Notes under the pieces: generated by a model
Told to the model about the DNA's origin: nothing
Databases searched by the model: none
Seen by the model: the letters and a program-made list of their open reading frames with translations, nothing else
Shown: positions 1 to 7,324 of the stretch, in pieces
Position numbering within the stretch: position 1 is the stretch's first letter
Layout: the number at the start of each line of letters is the position of its first letter
Assembly: GCA_947626785.1 (NCBI GenBank)
Contig: CANQTO010000022.1
Span: forward strand, 1 to 38,545
Length of the DNA stretch: 38,545 nt
DNA from: an uncultured Oscillospiraceae bacterium
Lineage (GTDB): Bacteria; Bacillota; Clostridia; Oscillospirales; Oscillospiraceae
Direction: 5' to 3'
Program-made: the position numbers and the translations under genes

Positions 1-63
1 TCTGGGGGTAAGGGGTAGTATACGCTCTTTTCCATAATCCCGCCAGTTTTCCACACAAAAATT

Positions 64-118
64 CGGGGCTGTGAAATTCCGAGCCGTCTGCGGCTCTTTT
101 TTTCACAGCCCCGGTTTT
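64..118. terminator. Nested hairpin, probable terminator
   Basis: A 13-bp perfect stem (64-76 with 101-113, CGGGGCTGTGAAA) encloses a second 6-bp hairpin (GAGCCG at 81-86 with CGGCTC at 91-96) and is followed by GTTTTAT. It would end transcription entering from the left edge; the gene it serves is outside the window. The rest of 1-316 holds only the promoter and repeats upstream of the ATPase gene. Confidence 0.6.
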
Positions 119-206
119 ATAAGAATGAGCATGGCAGGTATGCAAGTATAATACTGCTCTCAAGGGGTATATATTGAGAAGAGAATAGCACGGTAACGGA
201 TTTTTG

Positions 207-294
207 AGAAAGTCGGAAAAATTCGGCTTGATTCCCTATGAGATATAGTGTAAACTATAGATAACGAAAAAATAAGAAAGTCGAGAAAATTCGG
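207..294 (+). promoter_or_regulatory. Promoter region of the DUF4143 ATPase gene
   Basis: TTGATT (228-233), a 17-bp spacer and TAAACT (251-256) give a plausible sigma-A promoter. It is bracketed by two imperfect direct copies of a 20-bp sequence (207-226 and 275-294, 18/20 identical, both ending AAATTCGG). These could be regulator-binding sites; no regulator is identified. A GGAGG-type ribosome-binding site precedes the ATG at 317. Confidence 0.45.
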
Positions 295-316
295 AGGCAG
301 GGAGGTAAACGCGCAG

Positions 317-1627
317 ATGATACCCAGAAACCTTTATCTTGACAGGCTCAAGTCCAGGATGCACAACGGAAAGGTCAAAATCATCACGGGGATCAGGCGC
401 TGCGGAAAGTCCTATCTGTTGAGTTATATCTTTAAGGACTATCTGCTCGGACAGGGCGTTTCTGCGGATCATATTATTGAGATCGCCCTGGACCGAAAGC
501 AATTTGAACGTCTGCGGGACCCAAACGAGCTCTATGAATATGTTGCCGGCCGTATCGGCGGGACGGGAGAGTATTATCTGTTTATCGATGAAATACAGCT
601 TTCCTACAGAGTTCGGCGAAAGGATATCAATATAAACGACATCGCTGAAGAGGACCGCGATCTGGCCTACACGACCTTTTACGATGTCCTCAACGACCTG
701 ATGGCCAGGCCAAATCTCAATATTTATGTGACTGGGTCCAATTCCAGGATGCTGTCTAAAGACATTGCCACAAATTTTCGGGACCGGGGCGATGAGATCC
801 GAATGTTCCCTTTGAGCTTTGGAGAGTACTGTGCCGCAGCCGGACTGGAAAAGGCTGACGCCTGGGCAGAGTACCTGGTCTACGGGGGAATGCCGCTGGC
901 TGTACTGGAGAAAGACGAAAATGAGAGAGCCCGCTATCTGGCGGGGCTGTTCGAGAAGGTCTATGTAGCGGATGTTGTGGAGCGTTACGGCGTGCAGGAC
1001 AGCTACCTGGAGAATCTCATCGACGTGGTGGCGTCCGGCGTGAGCTCTTTGACAAATCCCTCCAAGCTGGCAAATACCCTCAATTCAGTCAATCATGCGG
1101 GTACTACGGATAAGACGGTAAAAAAGTACCTTGATGCGCTGGAGGACGCCTTCATTTTTGAAAAGGCCCGGCGCTTTGATATCAAGGGAAAAGCGTACCT
1201 GGATTCTCCGGTAAAGTATTATGCGACGGATGTAGGGCTCCGCAATGCCCGACTCGGCTTCCGGCAGATCGAAGAGACTCATCTGATGGAGAATATATTG
1301 TACAACGAACTGATCTTGCGCGGGTACAGCGTAGATGTAGGGACAGTGCGCTATGCGGAGACAAAAGACGGGGTCAAACTGGAGCGGCAGCATGAGATCG
1401 ATTTTGTTGTCAACCGGGGCATGAAGCGGATATACATCCAGTCGGCGTTCAGTGTAGAGAGCGTGGAAAAGAGAAAACAGGTAATAATGCCATTGCTGAA
1501 AAGCGGTGATTTTTTCAAGAAAATGGTCATAACAGCGGGCAACGCCAAAGCGCATCTGGATGAAAACGGTATCCTGTATATGGGCGTTATTCCGTTTCTG
1601 TTAGACCCAAACAGCCTGGATGCGTAA
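317..1627 (+). CDS. AAA family ATPase with DUF4143 C-terminal domain
   Basis: A 436-residue cytoplasmic protein. The N-terminal AAA_14 domain has a Walker A motif (GIRRCGKS, residues 25-32), a Walker B strand with acidic pair (LFIDEIQ, about 88-94), a sensor-like strand (YVTGSNSRML, about 138-146) and the family signature FPLSFGEY (164-171). The rest matches DUF4143, which often ends in a nuclease-like fold. These ATPases are common, variably present genes in gut anaerobes; no biochemical role is established. The length is normal and the frame intact. The GC content is visibly lower than in the metabolic genes further right, and a toxin-antitoxin remnant and integrase remnant follow, which fits horizontally acquired DNA. 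Confidence 0.85.
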   Translation: MIPRNLYLDRLKSRMHNGKVKIITGIRRCGKSYLLSYIFKDYLLGQGVSADHIIEIALDRKQFERLRDPNELYEYVAGRIGGTGEYYLFIDEIQLSYRVRRKDININDIAEEDRDLAYTTFYDVLNDLMARPNLNIYVTGSNSRMLSKDIATNFRDRGDEIRMFPLSFGEYCAAAGLEKADAWAEYLVYGGMPLAVLEKDENERARYLAGLFEKVYVADVVERYGVQDSYLENLIDVVASGVSSLTNPSKLANTLNSVNHAGTTDKTVKKYLDALEDAFIFEKARRFDIKGKAYLDSPVKYYATDVGLRNARLGFRQIEETHLMENILYNELILRGYSVDVGTVRYAETKDGVKLERQHEIDFVVNRGMKRIYIQSAFSVESVEKRKQVIMPLLKSGDFFKKMVITAGNAKAHLDENGILYMGVIPFLLDPNSLDA

Positions 1628-1766
1628 GAGCGTTGCAAAAGGCACACTTTGAAGGTTAAAATAATTTTTTAATCGTCTTCTATCACCAGGGTAGTTCAGT
1701 TTATAATTTGGGCATCTGGTCGATGGTGTTTTACTTACACTAAAAACTTCACTGATTCATAATGTA

Positions 1767-1794
1767 GAAATGTGTTCACCGCAAAACACATTTC
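1767..1794. other. Isolated hairpin between ATPase and antitoxin
   Basis: GAAATGTGTT (1767-1776) pairs perfectly with AACACATTTC (1785-1794) across an 8-nt loop. There is no U-run after it, so it is not a convincing terminator. The rest of 1628-1857 is AT-rich and, apart from the promoter at 1806, shows nothing recognisable. Confidence 0.35.
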
Positions 1795-1805
1795 AACCCG
1801 GCTGG

Positions 1806-1836
1806 TTGATAATTAGCATAATTTTCATGTAATAAT
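1806..1836 (+). promoter_or_regulatory. Promoter of the toxin-antitoxin pair
   Basis: TTGATA (1806-1811), an 18-bp spacer and TAATAAT (1830-1836) lie just upstream of an AAGGAGG ribosome-binding site and the antitoxin ATG at 1858. Antitoxins of this family usually repress their own promoter, but no clear palindrome is visible here. Confidence 0.5.
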
Positions 1837-1857
1837 GCTGAGTAAGGAGGTGGGCTT

Positions 1858-2145
1858 ATGCCTAACATTCGCCCGGTGTCAGACCTGCGGAACCATTTCG
1901 CGGAGATTACAAGGGAAGTGCAGCTCAGCGGCGAACCGGTTTTTCTGACGAAGAACGGCGTGGGCTCCATCGTTGTGATGAGCATGGAGAGCTACGAGCA
2001 AAACCGCTATGACAGTATGGTATATGACAAGCTCCGGGAGGCCGAGCTCCAGGCGGCCAGTACCAAAGAACGCCTGAGCCACGACGAGGTGATGGACAAA
2101 GCCCGCAAGCTGCTTGACCATGCGGAGGGGAAAGAGCATGCATAA
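1858..2145 (+). CDS. Type II antitoxin, Phd/YefM family
   Basis: A 95-residue protein. The N-terminal half matches the Phd/YefM DNA-binding fold: PVSDLRNHF (about 6-14), a basic helix and the strand GVGSIVVMSMESYE that closes the domain. The charged C-terminal tail is the part expected to wrap around and neutralise a ParE/RelE toxin. The start is fixed by a strong AAGGAGG site. The reading frame overlaps the toxin gene by 8 nt, the usual coupling in these operons. The antitoxin is intact although its partner is shortened, so it may now act only as a regulator of its own promoter. Confidence 0.88.
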   Translation: MPNIRPVSDLRNHFAEITREVQLSGEPVFLTKNGVGSIVVMSMESYEQNRYDSMVYDKLREAELQAASTKERLSHDEVMDKARKLLDHAEGKEHA

Positions 2146-2386
2146 GATCGCTTACTTGCCCTTGGCAGAGAGCGACTTGATGGAGGCGCTGTACTATATC
2201 GCGACCAAGATGGACGCACCCCAGGCGGCACACGATCTGCTGGCCGCCTTTGACGAAACGGTACGCAGGATAGCCCAATTCCCTTATGCCTACGAGTTGT
2301 ATCGGACGGACCGGCCTATGCGGGACGAGATCCGCAAGGTGCCGTTGAAGATACAATGCTGCACAACTGCCTGGGCCGGGCGGTAA
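2138..2386 (+). pseudogene. ParE/RelE-family toxin, C-terminally truncated
   Basis: From the ATG at 2138 (preceded by GGAGGGGAAAG) the frame encodes 82 residues beginning MHKIAYLPLAESDL, matching ParE/RelE toxins through the strand RDEIRKVPLK. Family members continue with a strand of type NYxVFYxVD and a final strand carrying catalytic or interface residues, reaching about 95-110 residues. Here the similarity stops after VPLK and runs into unrelated CCTTAWAGR and a stop. The missing final strands make loss of toxicity likely. The break lies close to hairpin repeat DNA and an integrase remnant, suggesting rearrangement. An upstream in-frame ATG at 2114 is rejected because it lies deeper in the antitoxin gene with a poorer ribosome-binding site. 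Confidence 0.7.
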
Positions 2387-2403
2387 AAAGCGCTTTACTG
2401 GGT

Positions 2404-2508
2404 CCCCGGCAAGGGCTTGTCCCTTGCCGGGGAGAAGGAAGAAGGAGGGAGCGGATATGCAGCTTTCCGCTTTAGCGGGAAGCGGAATGGAGCGAGCTTC
2501 TTCTGACG
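2404..2508 (-). repeat. Modular hairpin repeat, family I, copy 1
   Basis: Read on the minus strand this copy runs: CGTCAGAAGAAG (2508-2497), a variable hairpin (2482-2475 with 2470-2463), the block CCTCCTTCTTCCTTCTC (2448-2432) and a second variable hairpin of 12 perfect base pairs (CCCCGGCAAGGG, 2404-2415 with 2421-2432, 5-nt loop). The same two constant blocks flank different hairpins at 23298-23399. The GAAGAAG and CTTCTTC parts can pair with each other to form a constant base stem. No open reading frame is present. Confidence 0.6.
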
Positions 2509-2521
2509 TAAGCCGGAGGAC

Positions 2522-3189
2522 ATGGCCGCATATCTGAGGGAAGCGGAAAACCGGGGCGTGCTGCCCATGTTCTGCTCTGCACCGGACTGCGGCGGGGAGA
2601 GATCTCGGCGCTCCAATGGGAGGACCTGGACATAGAGAGAAAGATACTCACCGTCAACAAGCAGGCAGCGGCAGCGAAAGGGGGCGGGGTCAAGGTAGTG
2701 CCGCCCAAGACGGATACCTCCGTCCGGCAGATCTCCGTCTCCCAGCAGGTGATCGACCTGCTCAAACAGGAACACGAAAAGCACCCGGATAATCCCGTCA
2801 TGTTCCCGTCCCCGGTGAACGGCGGGATGTGGTACCCGGATGCCATCAATCGCCTGCACCAGAGGATATTAAAGAGCGCGGGACTGGAGCGCGTCAGACT
2901 GACTATGAGGATGCCAGGCCCACACAAGTGTGGTCCCGGCCATCGGTCATGGTCAGTCTTCCTTTTCCCATAAAAGCTTCCGCTTTTATGGGAGCCCTTT
3001 TAGCTGCACGATTTGAGGCATACCTTCGCCTCGGTCGCACTGCAAAACGGCGTGGACATCAAGACTGTCTCCAGTATGTTGGGACACTTCGACGCGGGCT
3101 TCACTCTGCGGACCTACACCCACGTCACGACCAGATCGCAGGAACAGGCGGCGGACACTATGGGAGCGTTCGTGGCTGGGAGGATGTAG
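2522..3189 (+). pseudogene. Tyrosine recombinase (phage/ICE-type integrase), decayed
   Basis: Three pieces of one integrase catalytic domain are seen. 2522-2569 encodes a stretch like the start of the domain (AAYLREAENRGVLPMF). A short deletion shifts the frame before 2571-2901, which carries the box I arginine (TGLRRGEISALQWEDLD) and ends LKSAGLERVRL. After a 105-bp insertion, 3004-3189 resumes with box II (HDLRHTFASVAL), SSMLGHFD and the tyrosine nucleophile segment TYTHV, ending at the natural stop. The N-terminal arm and core-binding domains are missing. It belongs to the Tn916/ICE-like integrases of Firmicutes and marks a former mobile element whose other genes are not recognisable here. 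Confidence 0.85.
2899..3006 (+). repeat. Modular hairpin repeat, family I, copy inserted in the integrase
   Basis: Removing 2902-3006 (105 bp) restores the integrase reading frame across ERVRL-HDLRHT, and CTG stands at both junctions (2899-2901 and 3004-3006) as a possible 3-bp target duplication. The insert holds hairpin A (2913-2924 with 2929-2940, imperfect, loop CAAG), the linker TCTTCCTTTTC (2957-2967) and hairpin B (CCCATAAAAGC, 2967-2977 with 2982-2992, perfect 11 bp). An in-frame stop at 2971 ends translation. The order hairpin-linker-hairpin matches the copy at 23298. Confidence 0.6.
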
Positions 3190-3193
3190 GAAT

Positions 3194-3285
3194 GAACCTC
3201 ACCGTTTGCGGCGCAGTAACCAAAGAATAAGCCGGCCGCTACAACAAGAGGACCACAGTCAGAGCGTTATTGCTCCGACTGTGGT
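3194..3285. repeat. Family II repeat, copy 1: 42-bp block plus hairpin
   Basis: 3194-3235 matches 15066-15107 at 40 of 42 positions; the last 32 bp (3204-3235, starting GTTTGCGGCGCAG) are identical. The block starts 5 bp after the integrase stop. It is followed by a long hairpin unlike that of the other copy: ACCACAGTC (3252-3260) with GACTGTGGT (3277-3285), extended by GAGC/GCTC around a GTTATT loop. The hairpin could also act as a terminator. It may be an attachment-site remnant or a dispersed repeat. Confidence 0.6.
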
Positions 3286-3377
3286 TCTGTCTCTCCCGCA
3301 CATTTAAGTAAATAACCACAAAAATATTCAAACTTTGAATAACGAAAGAACCCTTAAAAAGCCAGAAAAATTACCTC

Positions 3378-3406
3378 TTGTAATTCCTTCGCTTTTTTGA
3401 TATAAT
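3378..3406 (+). promoter_or_regulatory. Promoter of the c-di-AMP riboswitch transcript
   Basis: TTGTAA (3378-3383), a 17-bp spacer and a consensus TATAAT (3401-3406) place the transcription start near 3413, just before the riboswitch aptamer. Confidence 0.75.
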
Positions 3407-3424
3407 ACTTTCAATCGTAATATT

Positions 3425-3552
3425 AGACGCACGATGATGCGCAAATGTCGAGTGGCGTTCGGCGCCAGCGGGAGAACCAATTTTTGGGGTGTATCTGTAT
3501 AGAAGGGGGCCTCCCCCTAACCCGTCAGCTAATCCCGTCAGGCAGAGGAGAA
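3425..3552 (+). promoter_or_regulatory. Cyclic di-AMP riboswitch (ydaO/yuaA class) aptamer
   Basis: The conserved core of the ydaO/yuaA class is plain: GGGAGAACCAA (3470-3480), then UUUUUGGGGUG, a short variable hairpin with GGGGGCC/CCCCC, then the hallmark CCCGUCAGCUAAUCCCGUCA ending at 3540 and GGCAGAGGAG. A further hairpin (TGGCG/CGCCA, about 3453-3467) precedes the core. The class binds c-di-AMP and usually switches off osmolyte and ion transport or wall genes when the ligand is high. It sits in the leader of a sodium:solute symporter gene. Edges are approximate. Confidence 0.92.
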
Positions 3553-3634
3553 GTGTATGCGCTGTTTTTGCTATCTCTATCTATAGACCTAAAGCTTTAG
3601 CCGCTCTCTGCTTCGGTTTCTTTCATAGGGCCTT

Positions 3635-3669
3635 TCCTCTGCCATCCGGTAGGATGGCATTTTGCGTTT
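3635..3669 (+). terminator. Riboswitch-controlled terminator (expression platform)
   Basis: TGCCATCC (3640-3647) pairs with GGATGGCA (3652-3659), followed by TTTTGCGTTT. The 5' arm overlaps TCCTCTGCC (3635-3643), an exact complement of GGCAGAGGA (3541-3549) at the aptamer 3' edge. That gives mutually exclusive antiterminator and terminator folds. Ligand binding should hold 3541-3549 in the aptamer and let the terminator form. Confidence 0.7.
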
Positions 3670-3702
3670 ATTGGGCGAACATCAAAAAAGGAGGAATGAC
3701 CT

Positions 3703-5121
3703 ATGAGTGAAGTAACTGTTCTGGACATGTTGATCGTGGGGGCCTATCTGCTGGGCATGCTGCTGATTGGCGTGCGCTTCATGAAGCGGGTGAAAAACCG
3801 GGAGGATTTCTACGCGGCGGACCACTCCCTGGGCACCCCTGTCCTGCTGGCCACCGTCTGCGCCACCATCATCGGCGGCAGCTCCATGATGGGCCGGGCC
3901 GGCCTGGGCTACACCAGCGGCATCGAGTGCCTGATGACCGCCCTGCCCTACATGGTGGGCATGTTCCTGTTCTCGGCCTACGCCGGGCGCATCTATGACG
4001 TGGGGGAGAAGCACGGCATCTCCTCCATCCCGTCCCTGTTCGAGTTTCGCTTCGGGAAAAAAGCCAAGGTGCTGATCGCCATTCTCATCGCCTTTGCCAT
4101 GATGGGGACCGTTGCCTCCCAGGTCACCGCCACGGCCACCATCATCAAGCTCCTGGGGAGCAACATCGGCCTGTCCTATGAGGCGGGCGCCCTGATCGCC
4201 ACGGTGATCTTCATTATCTACACCGGCGCTTCGGGCCTCTTTGGCGTGGTGTACACCGACGTACTCCAGTTCTTCATGCTGGTGCTGTTCGTGTACATCA
4301 TGGTGCCCATCTCCAGCATCACCAGCATCGGCGGCCTGGGGAAGTTTCTCTCCCAGATCGATACCCAATATCTCATCCCCAAGGTGGACGGGCGGCTGCT
4401 GGGGGACATTTTAAGCTATCTGGTCATCACCATGGCCGGGGCGGAGATGTGGCAGCGGGCCTTTGCCGCCAAGAATCGGAAGGCCGCCAAGCGGGGCATG
4501 TTTCTGGGCACCGCGGTATACGCCGTGTGCGTGTGCATGATTTTGGTCATGGCCCTGGCCGCCCAGCAGCTGCTGCCCAACCTGGTCGAGACCTACGGCA
4601 GCTCGGAAGCGGTCATCCCGGCGCTCACCGTCGTCAGCCTGCCCGCCGGGCTGACAGGGCTGGCCCTGGCCGGGGTCTTCTCGGTGATGATGAGCACGGC
4701 GGACAGCTACCTGCTGGTCTCCATGCAGACCGTGGTGGAGGACATTGCCAAGACCGCCAAGCCGGATATGAGCGAGAAAACAGAGCTGCTCCTGTCCCGG
4801 CTCATGAGCGTGGTGCTGGCCTTCTCCGCTCTGGCCATCGCCCTGTATGTCCAGAGCGCCTATACGATCCTGACCACCATCTACAACTTCTACGCCGCGG
4901 CGGCGGGCATCCCGGCCTTGGCCGCTCTGTACTGGAAGAAGGCTACCAGCGCAGGGATCATCGCCTCAGTGACGGGCGGCTTTCTCACCTGTGCCTTATG
5001 GCGGGCGGCCGGGTCCCCGCTGGGCCTGGGACCCACCCTGCCCGGCGCGGCGGTCTGCCTGATCCTGCTGGTCTCCGTCAGCCTGCTGACCTACAAAAAG
5101 CACCCCAGTCGTATGGCGTGA
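3703..5121 (+). CDS. Sodium:solute symporter (SSS family)
   Basis: A 472-residue membrane protein with about 13 hydrophobic segments, the usual size for the SSS family (TC 2.A.21, PutP/OpuE/PanF-like). The first helix (LIVGAYLLGMLLIGV) is followed by the family's early loop FYAADHSLG. A glycine/serine-rich second helix (IIGGSSMMGRAG) and the late signature AGVFSVMMSTADSYLLVS (about residues 321-338) carry the residues that form the sodium site in known members. The substrate cannot be read from sequence; c-di-AMP control argues for an osmolyte (proline, betaine or similar) rather than a sugar. The ATG follows an AAAGGAGG site. The gene is monocistronic between the riboswitch and a hairpin at 5141. 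Confidence 0.9.
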   Translation: MSEVTVLDMLIVGAYLLGMLLIGVRFMKRVKNREDFYAADHSLGTPVLLATVCATIIGGSSMMGRAGLGYTSGIECLMTALPYMVGMFLFSAYAGRIYDVGEKHGISSIPSLFEFRFGKKAKVLIAILIAFAMMGTVASQVTATATIIKLLGSNIGLSYEAGALIATVIFIIYTGASGLFGVVYTDVLQFFMLVLFVYIMVPISSITSIGGLGKFLSQIDTQYLIPKVDGRLLGDILSYLVITMAGAEMWQRAFAAKNRKAAKRGMFLGTAVYAVCVCMILVMALAAQQLLPNLVETYGSSEAVIPALTVVSLPAGLTGLALAGVFSVMMSTADSYLLVSMQTVVEDIAKTAKPDMSEKTELLLSRLMSVVLAFSALAIALYVQSAYTILTTIYNFYAAAAGIPALAALYWKKATSAGIIASVTGGFLTCALWRAAGSPLGLGPTLPGAAVCLILLVSVSLLTYKKHPSRMA

Positions 5122-5140
5122 TTTTAGAACTTATATAGAC

Positions 5141-5178
5141 AAGCGAACCGCACGGCTCAAAAACCGTGCGGTTCGCTT
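5141..5178. terminator. Bidirectional hairpin between converging genes
   Basis: A perfect 15-bp stem (AAGCGAACCGCACGG, 5141-5155, with 5164-5178) around an 8-nt A-rich loop separates the symporter gene from the converging minus-strand operon. Its right half overlaps the last codons of the minus-strand gene. U-runs are short on both strands. Confidence 0.65.
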
Positions 5179-6008
5179 TGCCCGTCTGTGACAGATCCAC
5201 TCTCCGGTGCCTCTGCCGCTCCCGCGGGGGTAGGGATAAAGCCTTCAATCATCCTTTTGCGCTCCGGGTGGCGAATACAGAAATAACCGGCCACGGAGAA
5301 GACCGCCGCGCCGATGAAGTTCACAAACAGGTCCTCCATGGTGTCAATCAGGCCGATATCCAGGTAACCGCCCAGGCCCAGGTCCTGCCCGTTGACCAGC
5401 ACCTCCTGGATGCCCGTCAGCCCCACGCTGATGTTCTGCCCCGTGGGGTCCAGCATCACAGAATAAATGCTTGTGACCACGGTGTCCTTCTGCATATCCA
5501 TGAGAAGCAGCCGGTCGGCGGCGTACTCGATAAATTCCCACAGCACCCCAATGGTCATGGAAAAGCAGAAGGCCACCAGCGCCACAAACAGCGGCGACAG
5601 GTCAAACTGGAACCGGCTCTCCCGGTTCAGCAGCCCCACCAGAGAGAAGCCGATGGCCGCGCAGAGAAAGCCGTTGACGGTGTGCAGCACGGTGTCCCAA
5701 TGGGGAAACTGGATAAAAAACGCGCTGATCTCACCCAGGATCTCTGCGGCAAACACGAAGATGAGCAGAATGATCTCCAACGTGGAGGGAAACGATACGC
5801 GGAAGGCGGCCTGTACCACGCTGGGCAGGATCATCAGCACCAGGGTCAACAGGCAGAGAAAGACATTTTCATAATGGCCGTCTATGAGCTGCCGGATCAG
5901 CACCAGCAGGACCAGCAGCCTCAATCCGATATAGACCAGAAAGCTGCTCCTGTGTTCCGTCAGCTCCCGGAGTACCGCCCGGTAAAAACGGCGCCCTTTC
6001 TCCCTCAT
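5157..6008 (-). CDS. Integral membrane protein resembling YjdF (DUF2238)
   Basis: A 283-residue protein with about seven hydrophobic helices between residues 22 and 250. Polar residues embedded in the membrane part are striking: HWDTVLH (103-109) and GVLWEFIEYAAD (154-165). This pattern of histidines and acidic residues in helices recalls the YjdF/DUF2238 membrane family, whose function is unknown. The C-terminal tail after about residue 255 is polar and low in complexity. It is the last gene of a minus-strand operon behind the TetR regulator and a DUF308 protein, 15 nt after the latter, and so probably responds to the same signal as the lipid-type operon on the other side. Family assignment is by pattern only. 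Confidence 0.55.
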   Translation of the reverse strand: MREKGRRFYRAVLRELTEHRSSFLVYIGLRLLVLLVLIRQLIDGHYENVFLCLLTLVLMILPSVVQAAFRVSFPSTLEIILLIFVFAAEILGEISAFFIQFPHWDTVLHTVNGFLCAAIGFSLVGLLNRESRFQFDLSPLFVALVAFCFSMTIGVLWEFIEYAADRLLLMDMQKDTVVTSIYSVMLDPTGQNISVGLTGIQEVLVNGQDLGLGGYLDIGLIDTMEDLFVNFIGAAVFSVAGYFCIRHPERKRMIEGFIPTPAGAAEAPESGSVTDGQSEPHGF

Positions 6009-6023
6009 CTCAAGTCACCCGAA

Positions 6024-6617
6024 TCAAAGGAAGCTGTCGAAGAAATCGTCGTCGATCTTGTCCGGGAACTGATTGCGGATGATCTTGACGGTGAAGAGGA
6101 CCGTGATCAAATTCAGCGCCCCGTCCAGGAATAGGGAAATGCCCAGGAACATGGTCAAAAACCGGGCGCTCTCTGCCGGGGCGAAGATCATCGTCAGGCC
6201 CGCCGCCGAGGACAGAACGGCGATGCTCAGGATCAGCCACCACTGGGGGATGCCAAAGCTACGGGCATCCAGCGAGATCTGGATCTTCAGCAGACCGTCT
6301 GTCAGGAAGGACAGGCCGATGGCGATAAACAGGGTACGGGTCATGACCTCCGGCCGGAGCAGGACCATGATCCCCAGCACCACCAGCAGCCCGCCAAAGG
6401 CCAGGTCATACTGAAAGGCCAGCCGGTACAGATCCCTGGACAGATAGCCGATGATCCGGATCACGCCGAAGGCGATCATAGCGACGCCCACCATCTCGCT
6501 GAACACCGTCAGGGACAGACTGGGCATCGCCAGCAGCAGAGCGCCAAACAGGCAGAGCGCGGCGGAAAGCACGATATAGCCGGTCTTGGCGATACGCATG
6601 GGAACGACAGAACGCAT
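6024..6617 (-). CDS. DUF308 / HdeD-like membrane protein
   Basis: A 197-residue protein with six regularly spaced hydrophobic helices, glycine-rich in the middle of each (GVAMIAFGVIRIIGY, GGLLVVLGIMVLL, LGISLFLDGALNLI), arranged as the repeated pairs typical of DUF308. HdeD of this group is linked to acid-stress resistance in enterobacteria, but most members are uncharacterised. The start at 6617 is supported by AAAAGGAAG 9 nt upstream. It lies between the TetR gene and the YjdF-like gene on one transcript. An envelope-stress or membrane-organising role would suit the neighbouring lipid genes; that is inference. Confidence 0.75.
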   Translation of the reverse strand: MRSVVPMRIAKTGYIVLSAALCLFGALLLAMPSLSLTVFSEMVGVAMIAFGVIRIIGYLSRDLYRLAFQYDLAFGGLLVVLGIMVLLRPEVMTRTLFIAIGLSFLTDGLLKIQISLDARSFGIPQWWLILSIAVLSSAAGLTMIFAPAESARFLTMFLGISLFLDGALNLITVLFTVKIIRNQFPDKIDDDFFDSFL

Positions 6618-6656
6618 GAAGAAGCACTTCCTTTTAAAATTTTATTCTCAACAATA

Positions 6657-7232
6657 TTACGAATCGATCGGATTTTCCTGGCTCCGGCGGATCAGCGCCT
6701 CCAGAGAGCCCATTTTCAGAAAACAGAGCCGGTCGATATCCTCGACGACCTCCTCCTTCATGCCGTTGCCGATCCAGTCGATCAGCAGGCCGAAGCAGGC
6801 GCATTTGTGATAGTGGATGATGATGGCCTTATCCTTCTCACAGCAGGGGGACCCGGCCATAATGGCGTTCACATAGAGGGAGGCGGCATGATCGCAGATA
6901 CGCCAAAGAGTATCCACGTAGATCCGCCGGTCATCGGAGTGATAGATGTGCATGACCACCCGCTTGCTCTTCAGAGCAAACTCCATCACAGAGTTCAGAC
7001 ATTCTGTTATAGAACGGATGTTGGGGTACTCCCGGACAAACCGGTCCACTTCGCTGATGCACAGCTCCTCCAACAGATCGGGGATGCTTTGATAATGATA
7101 ATAAAAGGTATTGCGGTTGACACCGCAGCGGTCCGTGATGTCCCTGACCGTGATCTTGCTCAGGGACCGTTCGTTGAGAAGCTCAACGAACGCGCTCTGT
7201 ATCAGACGCTTTGTCAACTCCGTGGTGGCCAT
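6657..7232 (-). CDS. TetR-family transcriptional regulator
   Basis: From the ATG at 7232 the product is 191 residues, beginning MATTELTKRLIQSAFVELL. The helix-turn-helix is clear (ITVRDITDRCGVNRNTFYYHY, about residues 27-47), followed by a helical ligand-binding region with several cysteines and histidines (CCEKDK, HYHKCACF). This N-terminal layout resembles the DhaS-type TetR branch. The frame is open up to an upstream ATG at 7280, but that overlaps the predicted start of transcription. The gene heads a minus-strand operon and is divergent from the radical SAM operon; a perfect palindrome at 7301-7313 overlapping its own -35 element is the obvious operator, so autorepression and control of the divergent operon are likely. 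Confidence 0.85.
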   Translation of the reverse strand: MATTELTKRLIQSAFVELLNERSLSKITVRDITDRCGVNRNTFYYHYQSIPDLLEELCISEVDRFVREYPNIRSITECLNSVMEFALKSKRVVMHIYHSDDRRIYVDTLWRICDHAASLYVNAIMAGSPCCEKDKAIIIHYHKCACFGLLIDWIGNGMKEEVVEDIDRLCFLKMGSLEALIRRSQENPIDS

Positions 7233-7286
7233 GGTTCTTTCAGCCCTTTGCATTGAAATAAACGGGTGCCCTGCAATCATTGTACC

Positions 7287-7314
7287 ATAATATCATTTTC
7301 TGACTATTAGTCAA
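7287..7314 (-). promoter_or_regulatory. TetR gene promoter with overlapping operator
   Basis: On the minus strand TTGACT (7314-7309), a 16-bp spacer and TATTAT (7292-7287) form a good promoter. The -35 element lies inside the perfect 13-bp palindrome TGACTATTAGTCA (7301-7313), a typical size and position for a TetR-family operator. Confidence 0.7.
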
Positions 7315-7324
7315 TTTCTCGACT

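Noticed and set aside
3489-3710. Plus-strand 73-codon open frame before the symporter
   Set aside because: It lies inside the c-di-AMP riboswitch and its terminator and has no ribosome-binding site.
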